DNA of 64,000 nucleotides from Spirochaetaceae bacterium (GTDB taxonomy: Bacteria; Myxococcota_A; UBA9160; UBA4427), in assembly GCA_020632655.1 (NCBI GenBank), contig JACKFD010000007.1, positions 1-64,000 on the forward strand, written 5' to 3'. Position 1 is the first letter of the stretch; the number at the start of each line of letters is the position of its first letter. Below the pieces are notes generated by a model. The model saw only the letters and a program-made list of their open reading frames with translations. It searched no databases and had not been told where the DNA came from. This document shows positions 16,663 to 24,282 of this stretch, in pieces. The translations under genes and the position numbers were made by a program.

Positions 16663-17295
16663 TCAGCCCCCGCTCCCGCCCCCGCCGCGGGAGGCGAGCC
16701 GGCCGATTCCCGGCACGAAGCGACCGATCCGCGAGGCGTAGCCTGCGTAGCGCGGACCGTGCACCCGGAGAAGGTACGGCTCCTCGACGGCGCGGACCTG
16801 CAGCTCGATGCCGAGCCAGACGAGGAGCATGGCCGCGAGGGCGACCGCGCACGGCACGAGCAGCACGAGGCCGAAGGTCGAGGCGAGGATGAAGCTGAAG
16901 ATCGGATTGCGGACGAGGCCGAAGAGCCCGGACTCGACGAGCTCGGTCTTCTCCTTCGCGTCGACACCGATCCGCCAGGACGGCCCCATCTCGAGCTGCG
17001 CCGCGAGTGCACCCGCGATCCCGACGGTCGCGAGCCCGGCGCCGAGCGCGTGCAGCCCCGACGCCTCGAGCCAGAGCCTCCCCCCCGGCCAGCCACGCAG
17101 CACGAAGACCGGGGCGAGCGGCGCGAGGACGAGGCCGGCGCTCGCCGTGACGCCGGCCCACCAGGACACGGAGCCGGGACGCCCCTCGAAGCCCTTGAAT
17201 CCGGTCGAGCCCGTGCGGGCGCGCTGGATCACGCTGCGCGCGACGAAGAGGACGAGGAACCAGACGATGGCGAGGAGCAGGGCGAGCTTCGGCAC
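16663..17295 (-). CDS. isoprenylcysteine carboxyl methyltransferase-like membrane methyltransferase
   Basis: A 210-residue membrane protein with about five hydrophobic segments. The C-terminal signature, SGLFGLVRNPIFSFILAST followed by EEPYLLRVHGPRYAGYASRI, is the SAM-binding region of the ICMT/PEMT-type integral membrane methyltransferases. The start is a GTG at 17295 only three bases after the ArsR stop, with GGGAGGG inside the end of the ArsR gene, so the two are translated together. ICMT-like proteins of bacteria are often linked to metal-sensing ArsR genes; what they methylate is mostly unknown. Lipid, thiol or metalloid methylation are all possible. Confidence 0.85.
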   Translation of the reverse strand: MPKLALLLAIVWFLVLFVARSVIQRARTGSTGFKGFEGRPGSVSWWAGVTASAGLVLAPLAPVFVLRGWPGGRLWLEASGLHALGAGLATVGIAGALAAQLEMGPSWRIGVDAKEKTELVESGLFGLVRNPIFSFILASTFGLVLLVPCAVALAAMLLVWLGIELQVRAVEEPYLLRVHGPRYAGYASRIGRFVPGIGRLASRGGGGSGG

Positions 17296-17298
17296 GGG

Positions 17299-17676
17299 TC
17301 AGGCCCTCCCCGTCGCGTCGGCGGCGTGGCGCAGGTGTTCGCGCGAGACGTCGAGCAGGAGACGGACGTGGGCGTCGTCGAGGGCGTAGTGCATGCGCCG
17401 ACCGGCGCGGCGCGCCTTCACGATGCCGGCCGTCCGCAGCAGACGCAGCGCATGGGAGACGTTCGTCTCGGGCGCCTCGACGACCGCCGCCAGATCGCAG
17501 ACGCAGAGCTCGCCCGCCTCGAGCAGCGCGTAGAGGAGCCGCATGCGCGCCGGATCCCCCAGCAGCCGGAAGAGCGCCGCCAGCCGACCCGCCTCCTCGA
17601 CCGGGAGCAGCGCCGACCGGACCGCCCCCACCCGATCGGGATCGACCCCCGACACCTCGCAACCCTCGAGATCCAT
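17299..17676 (-). CDS. ArsR/SmtB-family metal-sensing repressor
   Basis: A 125-residue winged-helix repressor. The recognition region is APETNVSHALRLLRTAGIVK. Two metal sites can be read. In helix alpha-3 there is ELCVCDL, the Cys pair of the ArsR/CadC class. In helix alpha-5 there is D-A-H, ten residues, H-L-R-H, the DxHx10HxxH arrangement of zinc/cobalt sensors such as CzrA. Having both is notable. GGAAGGAAGG precedes the ATG at 17676; a longer in-frame start exists at 17712 but lacks similarity. The gene begins a two-gene unit with the membrane methyltransferase. A perfect inverted repeat at 17786-17807, 110 bases upstream, is the likely operator. Confidence 0.9.
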   Translation of the reverse strand: MDLEGCEVSGVDPDRVGAVRSALLPVEEAGRLAALFRLLGDPARMRLLYALLEAGELCVCDLAAVVEAPETNVSHALRLLRTAGIVKARRAGRRMHYALDDAHVRLLLDVSREHLRHAADATGRA

Positions 17677-17785
17677 CGCCTTCCTTCCTCTGCCCGACCG
17701 CCTCGAGCCCACCGTCGCGTCGGGGACAGGCCCGAGCCGGGCCCGGCCCAGGCGGCCGCCGTCTACTCCGAGGCACGGGACTCCA

Positions 17786-17807
17786 TATATGAAAAGGTCT
17801 TCATATA
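17786..17807. promoter_or_regulatory. predicted ArsR operator (perfect 8-6-8 inverted repeat)
   Basis: TATATGAA and TTCATATA are exact reverse complements separated by six bases. The element is a sharp AT-rich island in a region of about 70% GC and lies in the 256-bp gap between the divergent ArsR-methyltransferase unit and the cytochrome lipoprotein gene. ArsR/SmtB repressors bind imperfect AT-rich dyads of this kind over their promoters. Binding by this particular repressor is inference. Confidence 0.7.
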
Positions 17808-17932
17808 CTCAAAGACGGGAGTCCCGGCAAGCTCCCGGCGTCCCCTCGGCGCCGCCTGACGTATGGTGTGCGCCTCGCCGGCCGACCCGAGCCGAACCGA
17901 CCCGACGACCCCGTCTCCGAGGAACGCCCGCC

Positions 17933-18781
17933 GTGCCGCTGGCCGTCCACCGCACCCAGCCCCATCCCCGGACCGCCCGGATCCAGAGCGCGGTCGCCGG
18001 CGCCCGGGCGGCGTACCTCCTCTTCCTTGCGTTCCTCGCCTTCCTCGCCGCCGCCTGCGCACTCCCCGGCCGCCCCTATCGCGTCGTCCCGGCGATCGAA
18101 GGCCGGCTCGAGGCGGACCCGATGCCGCCCGGCGCCTCGCTCCGTCTGCGCGTCCACCACCGCGAGTCCCCGAGCCTGCACCACGAGTCGCGCGTCGCCG
18201 TGGCACCCGATGGGGGCTTCGCCTTCGACGCGGTCGAGCTCGCGGTCGCCGGCCACGAGTTCAGCAAGCACTACCTCGTGTACCTGCATCTCGAGACGGG
18301 CGAGGCGGATCGCGTGATCTGGCGGGCGGATCTGGCGCGCACGGCGCTGGCGGGGCCGATCCGGCTCGAGTGCGAGCCGTTGCGCCCGCTGCGATTCGGG
18401 CAGCCGTGTCGCGTCGTCGATGCGGCGGCGCAGCCCTGGCTCGTGGCGGAGGGGGCGCGGGTCTACGAAATGCGCTGCGCCGGATGTCACGACGACGCGC
18501 GGACGAGCGGGAGCGAGCGGGCGGCGCCCGACCTGCGCGAGATCGCCGCCCGCGCCGGCGGGATCTTCGATCGGGATGCGATCGCCGAGTGGATCGAGGG
18601 GCGTTCGTTGCCCCCGGCGCATGGCGACCGCGGGATGCCGATCTGGGGCGAGCGCCTGTCGGCCGAGTACGCGCGCCATGCCGAAGGCGACGCCTTGATC
18701 GGCGCGGCGCTCGACCCGCTGCTCGCCTGGCTCGAGCACGCCCAGCGAACGCCGCGCGACGCGGAAGACGGAGCGCCCTGA
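17933..18781 (+). CDS. c-type cytochrome lipoprotein
   Basis: About 282 residues from a GTG at 17933, which has GAGGAA eight bases upstream. The N-terminus is a signal sequence with a hydrophobic stretch and the lipobox FLAAAC, so the mature protein is probably lipid-anchored in the envelope. Residues about 40-150 form a beta-rich domain without a family I recognise. The C-terminal third is a small cytochrome c domain: haem-binding CAGCH, then APDLREIAARAGGIF and a distal Met in RGMPIWGERL. One haem would be bound covalently. It points away from the ArsR gene and shares the predicted operator region. It converges with the rhodanese gene 37 bases downstream. Role in electron transfer is likely, partner unknown. 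Confidence 0.82.
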   Translation: MPLAVHRTQPHPRTARIQSAVAGARAAYLLFLAFLAFLAAACALPGRPYRVVPAIEGRLEADPMPPGASLRLRVHHRESPSLHHESRVAVAPDGGFAFDAVELAVAGHEFSKHYLVYLHLETGEADRVIWRADLARTALAGPIRLECEPLRPLRFGQPCRVVDAAAQPWLVAEGARVYEMRCAGCHDDARTSGSERAAPDLREIAARAGGIFDRDAIAEWIEGRSLPPAHGDRGMPIWGERLSAEYARHAEGDALIGAALDPLLAWLEHAQRTPRDAEDGAP

Positions 18782-18818
18782 GTCGACGCGTCGGCTGGGG
18801 GCCCGGCGACGTCCGGGC

Positions 18819-19250
18819 TCAGGAGCCTTCCTGGGGACGCCCCGACTCGCGCCAGCCGGCCATGTCGCCCACGAGATGACGCACGTCCTCGAAGCCCGCG
18901 CCGAGCAACACCTCCGTCGCCATCCCGGCGCGCCGCCCCGACTCGCAATAGACGACGACCGGCGCGTCCCGATCGACGCCGAGCTCCGCGAGACGACTCG
19001 CGAGCTGGTCGTGCGGCACGTTCACGGCGCCGGGCACGTGCCCCGCCGCGAACTCGTCGGGCCGGCGGACGTCGAGCAGCAGCGCCTGCTCCGAGAGCAC
19101 GCTCTCGAGCTGATCGGGCTCGACGTCGCGCACCCCGGCTGGCTCGGCCGAGCACGCGGCCATCACGAAGACCAGCCCGAGCAGACCAGCCGCCCGGCCG
19201 AGCCATCCGACCGACGTGCTCCGGAAGCAGAGAGTGCGCCCCGATCCCAT
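18819..19250 (-). CDS. rhodanese-like lipoprotein (sulfurtransferase)
   Basis: A single rhodanese domain of about 100 residues behind a lipoprotein signal peptide ending VMAAC. The domain shows LLLDVRRPDEFAAGHVPGAV near its start and the active-site loop YCESGRRAGMATEVLLGAG; the Cys would carry the persulfide. The closing HLVGDMAGW is also typical. Such exported one-domain rhodaneses move sulfur or cyanide-linked sulfane groups in the periplasm. An ATG at 19250 gives a sensible signal peptide; another in-frame start lies at 19277. It is convergent with the cytochrome lipoprotein gene, so the two are not co-transcribed. Confidence 0.88.
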   Translation of the reverse strand: MGSGRTLCFRSTSVGWLGRAAGLLGLVFVMAACSAEPAGVRDVEPDQLESVLSEQALLLDVRRPDEFAAGHVPGAVNVPHDQLASRLAELGVDRDAPVVVYCESGRRAGMATEVLLGAGFEDVRHLVGDMAGWRESGRPQEGS

Positions 19251-19455
19251 CCCGCGACCCGACTGCCGAACGACCATCGATTCCCCCTACGCTCGCGTCG
19301 GGCTCGCGACCCGCACGACCCGTACCCCTACCGGGCGCATCGTCCCGGCGTGGGGCACGATACGCGAAGCCCTCCGATCCTGCTGCGTGTCGGCCGTGCA
19401 CCACGCTCGCAGCGTCGCCACGACGACGCGCCGTCGCACGACCAGGGAGACTCCG

Positions 19456-19899
19456 ATGGACCTCGAGCGCTTCGGCCCCGCCTCCGACCTCGCCTTCCGG
19501 CTCCTCTTCAGCCTGATCTTCGTGATCGCCGGCCTCGGGCATTTCGGTCAGGCCGACGTGATGCTCGCGCGCCTCGAGGAAGCACCCCTCGGTCATCTCG
19601 CGTCGCTCCTCGGGCCGCCCGAGATCCTGATGAGCCTGAGCGGCGTGGCACTCGTGGCCGGCGGCCTCGCTCTCGTGATGGGGCTACTCACGCGACTCGC
19701 CGCGGCAGGGCTCTTCCTCGTGCTGATCCCGATCACGATCACGACCCACGTCGGCGATCCCACGCATGTGGGGCCGCTCTTCAAGAACGTGGCCCTGCTC
19801 GGCGGGCTGATCCACTTCGCCGTGCGCGGTCCGGGCGCCTTCTCGATCGACGGCCGGCGCGCCGCGCGCGCCCCGGCGGCGGGCGGGCACGCTGGCTAG
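19456..19899 (+). CDS. DoxX family membrane protein
   Basis: A 147-residue membrane protein with four hydrophobic segments: RLLFSLIFVIAGLGHFGQ, LMSLSGVALVAGGLALVM, AGLFLVLIPITITTHVGD and NVALLGGLIHFAVRG. The FVIAGLGHF opening and the K-N-x-A-L-L-G-G-L segment are the DoxX/DUF417-like signature. Members are linked to quinone-dependent thiosulfate oxidation or to oxidative stress, and many have no known role. AGGGAG precedes the ATG at 19456. It is followed 71 bases later by the 2-hydroxyacyl-CoA lyase gene on the same strand. Confidence 0.88.
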   Translation: MDLERFGPASDLAFRLLFSLIFVIAGLGHFGQADVMLARLEEAPLGHLASLLGPPEILMSLSGVALVAGGLALVMGLLTRLAAAGLFLVLIPITITTHVGDPTHVGPLFKNVALLGGLIHFAVRGPGAFSIDGRRAARAPAAGGHAG

Positions 19900-19970
19900 C
19901 CTCTCGCGATCCACACGTTGCACGATTCGCGACTCCGATCCATCCCCACCCGCCCGGCCGGAGGCATCCC

Positions 19971-21665
19971 ATGTCCTCCGCGAAGCCGACACCACCCGGA
20001 GGTCCCATGCCCCCCATCGACGGCAACACCCTGATCGCCCGCAGCCTCAAGCAGCAAGGCGTGGAGAAGATGTTCGGCATCGTCGGCTTCCCCGTCTTCG
20101 GCGTCGCCGCCGCCGCCCAGCAGGAAGGCATCCAGTTCATCGCCATGCGCAACGAGCAGGCCGCCAGCTATGCGGCCGGCGCCGTCGGCTTCCTGACCGG
20201 CCGCCCGGGCGCATGCCTCACGGTCTCGGGCCCCGGCATGATCCATGCGATCGCGGGGCTCTCGAACGCGGCCGAGAACTGCTGGCCGATGGTGCTGATC
20301 GGCGGGGCGAGCAACTCGTACCAGGAAGGACGCGGCGCCTTCCAGGAGGCGCCGCAGGTCGAGCTCGCCCGCTACTACGCGAAGTACACGGCGCGCCCCG
20401 ACGCGGCGGCGCGCATTCCCTTCTACGTCGAGCAGGCCGTGCGCACGGCGATCAGCGGTCGCCCCGGCGCCGCCTATCTCGACTTCCCCGACGACATGCT
20501 GAACCGGCCGATCGAGGACGACGGCGTCGCGTTCCCGGCGCGCTGTCCCGACCCGCCGCGACCGCAGGCGGATCCGGCGGATGTGCGCCGCGCGCTCGAC
20601 GTGCTTCGCGGAGCGAAGCGCCCGCTCGTGATCTTCGGCAAGGGCGCGGCGTACGCGCGGGCCGAGCAGGAGATCCGGGCGTTCGTCGAGGCGACGCAGC
20701 TGCCCTTCCTGAGCTCGCCGATGGGCAAGGGAGTCGTCGACGACGAGCATCCGCTCTCGGTGGCACCCGCGCGGGGTCTCGCGCTCGAGCAGGCGGACGT
20801 CGTGCTTCTGCTTGGCGCGCGGCTGAACTGGATCATGCATTTCGGTCTGCCGCCGCGCTTCGACGCGAACGTGAAGACGATCCAGGTCGACATCCACGCC
20901 GAGGAGATCGGCCGCAACGTCCCGGCGGAGGTCGGTCTCGTCGGCGACTTGAAGGCGATCGTCGGGCAGATGAACGCGGCGCTCGAGGCGGAGCCCTTCA
21001 CCTTCGCCGCCGACGCGCCCTGGCGCGCGACCCTCGCGAAGAAGGTCGAGGAAAACCGGCAGTTCGTGCAGGGCATGATGAACGACGAGTCCGTGCTCAT
21101 GGGCTACTACCGCGTCCTGCGCGAGATCCGCGAGCAGGCGCCGCCCGGCACGATCATCCAGGCCGAGGGCGCGAATACCATGGACATCAGCCGCTCGGTC
21201 CTCATGCACAAGGAGCCGCGCGAGCGCCTCGACGCCGCGAGCTTCGGGACGATGGGCGTCGGCCTCGCCCAGGCGATCGCGGCGCAGGTCGTGCACCCCG
21301 ACCGCAAGGTGATCTGCGTCGAGGGCGACTCCGCCTTCGGCTTCTCCGGCATGGAGGTCGAGACCGCCTGCCGCTACCGCCTGCCGATCGTCTTCCTGAT
21401 CATCAACAACAACGGCATCGGCATGGGCTTCGAGGCGCTCCCCGAGGACCGCTTCCAATCCCCCGCCTCCGCCTACACGATCGAGGCCGGCTACGAGAAG
21501 GGCATCGAGGGCTTCGGCGGCAAGGGCTACCGCGTGCGCACCCCCGCCGAGCTCTCCTCGGCCCTCAAGCAGGCCCTCGACGACGACATGCCGAGCGTCA
21601 TCAACGTGCTGATCGACCCTCAGGCGCGCGCCAAGCCGCAGAAGCACCCCTGGCTGACGCAGTAG
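19971..21665 (+). CDS. 2-hydroxyacyl-CoA lyase / oxalyl-CoA decarboxylase family (ThDP enzyme)
   Basis: A 564-residue thiamin-diphosphate enzyme. The N-terminal Pyr domain has FGIVGFPVFGVAAAAQQEGI and MRNEQAASYAAGAVGFLTGR with the catalytic Glu. The CoA-binding middle domain has LVIFGKGAAYARAEQE. The PP domain has EGANTMDISRSVL, FGTMGVGLAQAIAA and the ThDP/Mg motif GDSAFGFSGMEVE ending in IINNNGIG. The pattern follows human HACL1 almost segment by segment, including LNWIMHFGLPPRF. Enzymes of this group cleave 2-hydroxyacyl-CoA to an aldehyde plus formyl-CoA, or decarboxylate oxalyl-CoA; the choice cannot be settled by eye. GGAGG lies six bases before the ATG. Confidence 0.9.
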   Translation: MSSAKPTPPGGPMPPIDGNTLIARSLKQQGVEKMFGIVGFPVFGVAAAAQQEGIQFIAMRNEQAASYAAGAVGFLTGRPGACLTVSGPGMIHAIAGLSNAAENCWPMVLIGGASNSYQEGRGAFQEAPQVELARYYAKYTARPDAAARIPFYVEQAVRTAISGRPGAAYLDFPDDMLNRPIEDDGVAFPARCPDPPRPQADPADVRRALDVLRGAKRPLVIFGKGAAYARAEQEIRAFVEATQLPFLSSPMGKGVVDDEHPLSVAPARGLALEQADVVLLLGARLNWIMHFGLPPRFDANVKTIQVDIHAEEIGRNVPAEVGLVGDLKAIVGQMNAALEAEPFTFAADAPWRATLAKKVEENRQFVQGMMNDESVLMGYYRVLREIREQAPPGTIIQAEGANTMDISRSVLMHKEPRERLDAASFGTMGVGLAQAIAAQVVHPDRKVICVEGDSAFGFSGMEVETACRYRLPIVFLIINNNGIGMGFEALPEDRFQSPASAYTIEAGYEKGIEGFGGKGYRVRTPAELSSALKQALDDDMPSVINVLIDPQARAKPQKHPWLTQ

Positions 21666-21717
21666 GCGGGGCGCGGCGCTCTCCTCTCCCGTGGAGTGGG
21701 AGCACGTGCTCGATCGC

Positions 21718-22371
21718 TCAGAGTCGAGGCAGGCCCGCGAGCATCCCGACGCCCATCACGCCCAGCAGCACGGCGACACCGCGATTCAGCCGCGCGATCG
21801 TCGTCTCCGCCATGCGCCGCCGCGCGCGGGAGAGCGTGATCGTGAGGACGAGCCACCAGAGCGACACGCCGACGATCAGGCCGACGAGCTCGAGCGCCCA
21901 GGGCAGCGGCACCTCCACGAGATCACGGATCGCCGACAGACCCAGGCCCATGGACGCGATCGGCAGGGGATTCGAGAGCGCGAGCAGGAAGGCGGCGCCG
22001 GTCCCGACGAGCGGTCGCGAGACCGGACCCGTCGGACTCGGCCCGGTCAGGACATCCCGCGGCACGCGTCGCGCCCTCCGCCAGGCGACCACGGCCACGA
22101 CGACGAGAACGGACCCCGCGAGCCGGCGAAGCGTGGTGCCCCACTGCTCGACGAAGCGCGGCGAGAGCGAGAGCCCGCTCACGACCAACGTCGCGTACAC
22201 GGTCTCCGCCGCGATCGCGCCCGTCGCGACCGCGAAGCCCGCGCGCCAGCCGGCCTCGAGCGTGCGTCGCGCGCAGATCAGGTTGACCGGTCCGACCGGG
22301 GCCGAGGTCGCGAATCCGACGCCCGCGACCAGCAACAGCACCATCGACCCGATCAGGATGCGATCGACCAT
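21718..22371 (-). CDS. LysE/RhtB family translocator
   Basis: A 217-residue inner-membrane protein with about six hydrophobic segments. The family signature is at the N-terminus: VGFATSAPVGPVNLICARRT, the GPVxxxxxR pattern of LysE-type exporters. Later come FLLALSNPLPIASMGLGL, the second conserved Asn-Pro segment, and ALELVGLIVGVSLWWLVLT. Family members export amino acids or similar small molecules. The ATG at 22371 lies inside the end of the GNAT acyltransferase gene (19-base overlap), with CGGAG upstream, so the two are coupled. If the acyltransferase makes acyl-amino-acid lipids, an amino-acid exporter beside it is noteworthy, but a link is inference. Confidence 0.88.
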   Translation of the reverse strand: MVDRILIGSMVLLLVAGVGFATSAPVGPVNLICARRTLEAGWRAGFAVATGAIAAETVYATLVVSGLSLSPRFVEQWGTTLRRLAGSVLVVVAVVAWRRARRVPRDVLTGPSPTGPVSRPLVGTGAAFLLALSNPLPIASMGLGLSAIRDLVEVPLPWALELVGLIVGVSLWWLVLTITLSRARRRMAETTIARLNRGVAVLLGVMGVGMLAGLPRL

Positions 22372-23342
22372 GACTCCGCTCGACCCCGCGCGAAGTCGCC
22401 GGCGCCCGTGCGCCCCATGTAGGCCCGCAGCGAGCGGGCCGGCGCCCGGTCGAGCCGGACGACGACCAGCGCGTCGACGGCCTGCGCGAAGTCGGGATCG
22501 AGGTTGAAGCCGACGTAGACCCCGCCGAGCTTCGCGTACTCGCGCAGCAACACGGGAAGACGTCGGCCCTCCGGTGCCAGCCGCGCAACCTCGTCGGCGA
22601 GTGCGTCGAGGAGCGCCTCCCGACCGACCGACGCCGGGTCGATCCGAGGCGCGACCGCCGAGAGCCCTGCGAAGGGGATCCGCGCCCGAACCCCGGCCGC
22701 GAGCGACGCATCGCCGAGCCACGCCTGGAGCCTCGACACGACATGCCGTCGTACGGGATCCGGCATCGTCGCCGGCAGGCTCACGGGCCCGAAGAGCGTG
22801 CGGTAGCGGGGATGCTCCGAGACCCAGCGGCCGATCGAGCGCCAGAGCAGGGGCAGCACCCACGACGACCGTTGGTAGTCGGGGGCGACGAAGGCCCGGC
22901 CGAGCTCGAGCGCGGGGCCGAGGGACCGGAGCCACTCCGCGTCGTAGTCGAAGAGCGTGTGGGAGTAGAGGGATTGGGGCGAGGCCCATCGGCGTCCGAT
23001 CGACGTCGCACGGACCCGATAGCCGCCGACGACGGCCTCGCGTTCGCGATCCCAGGCGATGAACTGTCCGTAGCTCGGGTCGAAGGCGTCGAGGTCGATC
23101 TCCGCGCCCGTGCCTTCCCCGACCGCCCGGAAGGCGATCTCCCGTTGGCGTCCCACCTCGCGGAGCAGCGCCGGGATCTCGCTGCCCCGGGCGAGCACGA
23201 CGTCGATCGATCCGCGGCGTGCGACGAGACCCGCCGAGCCGAGTCGCTCGATCTCCGCCTGCATCGCGCGGCGAGTCGTCTCCTCGACTGCGCCCCCGAC
23301 GAAGGCGGACCTGCATTCCGGACTCTGGAGATCGAAGGCCAT
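22353..23342 (-). CDS. GNAT-fold N-acyltransferase (OlsB / Acetyltransf_5-like)
   Basis: A 329-residue protein whose first 220 residues match the acyl-ACP-dependent GNAT acyltransferases: IAFRAVGEGTGAEIDLDAFD, QFIAWDREREAVVGGYRV, and ALELGRAFVAPDYQRSSWVL, the acyl-donor site typical of OlsB/GlsB and hemolysin-like enzymes. OlsB transfers a 3-hydroxyacyl chain onto ornithine (GlsB onto glycine) as the first step of an amino lipid. The C-terminal 100 residues include LLREYAKLGGVYVGFNLDPD, also found in this family. It is divergent from a PlsC-like gene at 23517, the classic partner OlsA/GlsA that adds the second chain. The intergenic gap of 174 bases would hold both promoters. Confidence 0.85.
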   Translation of the reverse strand: MAFDLQSPECRSAFVGGAVEETTRRAMQAEIERLGSAGLVARRGSIDVVLARGSEIPALLREVGRQREIAFRAVGEGTGAEIDLDAFDPSYGQFIAWDREREAVVGGYRVRATSIGRRWASPQSLYSHTLFDYDAEWLRSLGPALELGRAFVAPDYQRSSWVLPLLWRSIGRWVSEHPRYRTLFGPVSLPATMPDPVRRHVVSRLQAWLGDASLAAGVRARIPFAGLSAVAPRIDPASVGREALLDALADEVARLAPEGRRLPVLLREYAKLGGVYVGFNLDPDFAQAVDALVVVRLDRAPARSLRAYMGRTGAGDFARGRAESWSIAS

Positions 23343-23516
23343 GGAAGCCTCCCTGCGAATGGGTTTCGGGGAGCTTCCTGTGCGGATGTGGCGTCGGGTG
23401 GCGGAACGCGTGACGAAGGCGTGGCACGCGGATTCTTGGCCCGGTCGTCACAGACTCGTGCCACGCGTCCACGACCCTGCCGCACGGCGACTGCGCCGAA
23501 CGCAGGGGGAATTCGG

Positions 23517-24233
23517 ATGCCCGTCTCGAGAGCCCGCGCGCTGGTCCGCATGACGCGACTGACACGACAGACCGTCGCCACCCGCCGTCGACTCGAGTCG
23601 GCCCGTCGCGTCTCACCCGACCGACCCGCCGACGTGCTCCCGATCGGACACGCGTGGGCGCGCTCGGTCGTGGACACGATCGGCCTGCGGCTCGAGGTCT
23701 CGGGCGCCTTGCCGCCGGGCCCGGCCCTCTGGCTCGCGAACCATCGCTCCTACGCCGACATCCCGATCCTGCTCTCGCAGGGCCCGTGCGCGTTCCTGGC
23801 CAAGCGCGAGATCGCCGACTGGCCCGTCTTCGGCGCCGGCGCGCGCCTCATGCACACGGTCTTCGTGGAGCGCGGGGACCCCGTCTCCGGCAAGGCCGCG
23901 CGCGAGGCCGCCCTCGCGCTGCTCGAGCGCGGGGTGTGCTTTGCGGCCTTTCCGGAGGGCACGACGTCCCGCGGACCGGGCGTGCTGCCCTTCCATCCGG
24001 GGCTCTTCGCGCTCGCCGAACGGCACGGCTTTCCGATCGTGCCGATGGCGATCGACTACGAGAGCCCCGACGATGCGTGGGTCGACGACGATGCGTTCGT
24101 GCCGCACTTTCTGCGACGCTTCGGACGTCGGAGGGTCCCGGCGCGCCTCTCGATCGGACCCCGACTCGAGCCCGGCCCCGCCGACGGTCTGCGAAGGGTG
24201 ACCCACGAGTTCATCGAGGACATGCTCGGATAG
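23517..24233 (+). CDS. lysophospholipid acyltransferase (PlsC / OlsA-like)
   Basis: A 238-residue 1-acyl-glycerol-3-phosphate-type acyltransferase. Catalytic motif I is NHRSYAD (the H-x4-D motif), motif II lies around VFVERGDP, and motif III is FPEGTTSRG, with Thr in place of the usual Arg of FPEGTRS. Motif IV is seen in IVPMAIDYE. The enzyme would esterify an acyl chain onto a hydroxyl group of a lipid at the inner membrane. Divergent pairing with an OlsB-like N-acyltransferase suggests acyloxyacyl amino-lipid synthesis; ordinary phospholipid synthesis remains possible. GGGGGA lies seven bases before the ATG at 23517. Confidence 0.88.
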   Translation: MPVSRARALVRMTRLTRQTVATRRRLESARRVSPDRPADVLPIGHAWARSVVDTIGLRLEVSGALPPGPALWLANHRSYADIPILLSQGPCAFLAKREIADWPVFGAGARLMHTVFVERGDPVSGKAAREAALALLERGVCFAAFPEGTTSRGPGVLPFHPGLFALAERHGFPIVPMAIDYESPDDAWVDDDAFVPHFLRRFGRRRVPARLSIGPRLEPGPADGLRRVTHEFIEDMLG

Positions 24234-24282
24234 CCGCCAGGAGCCGCCCCGACAGCGGCCGCTCCGGCTAGCGACCTGGAAC

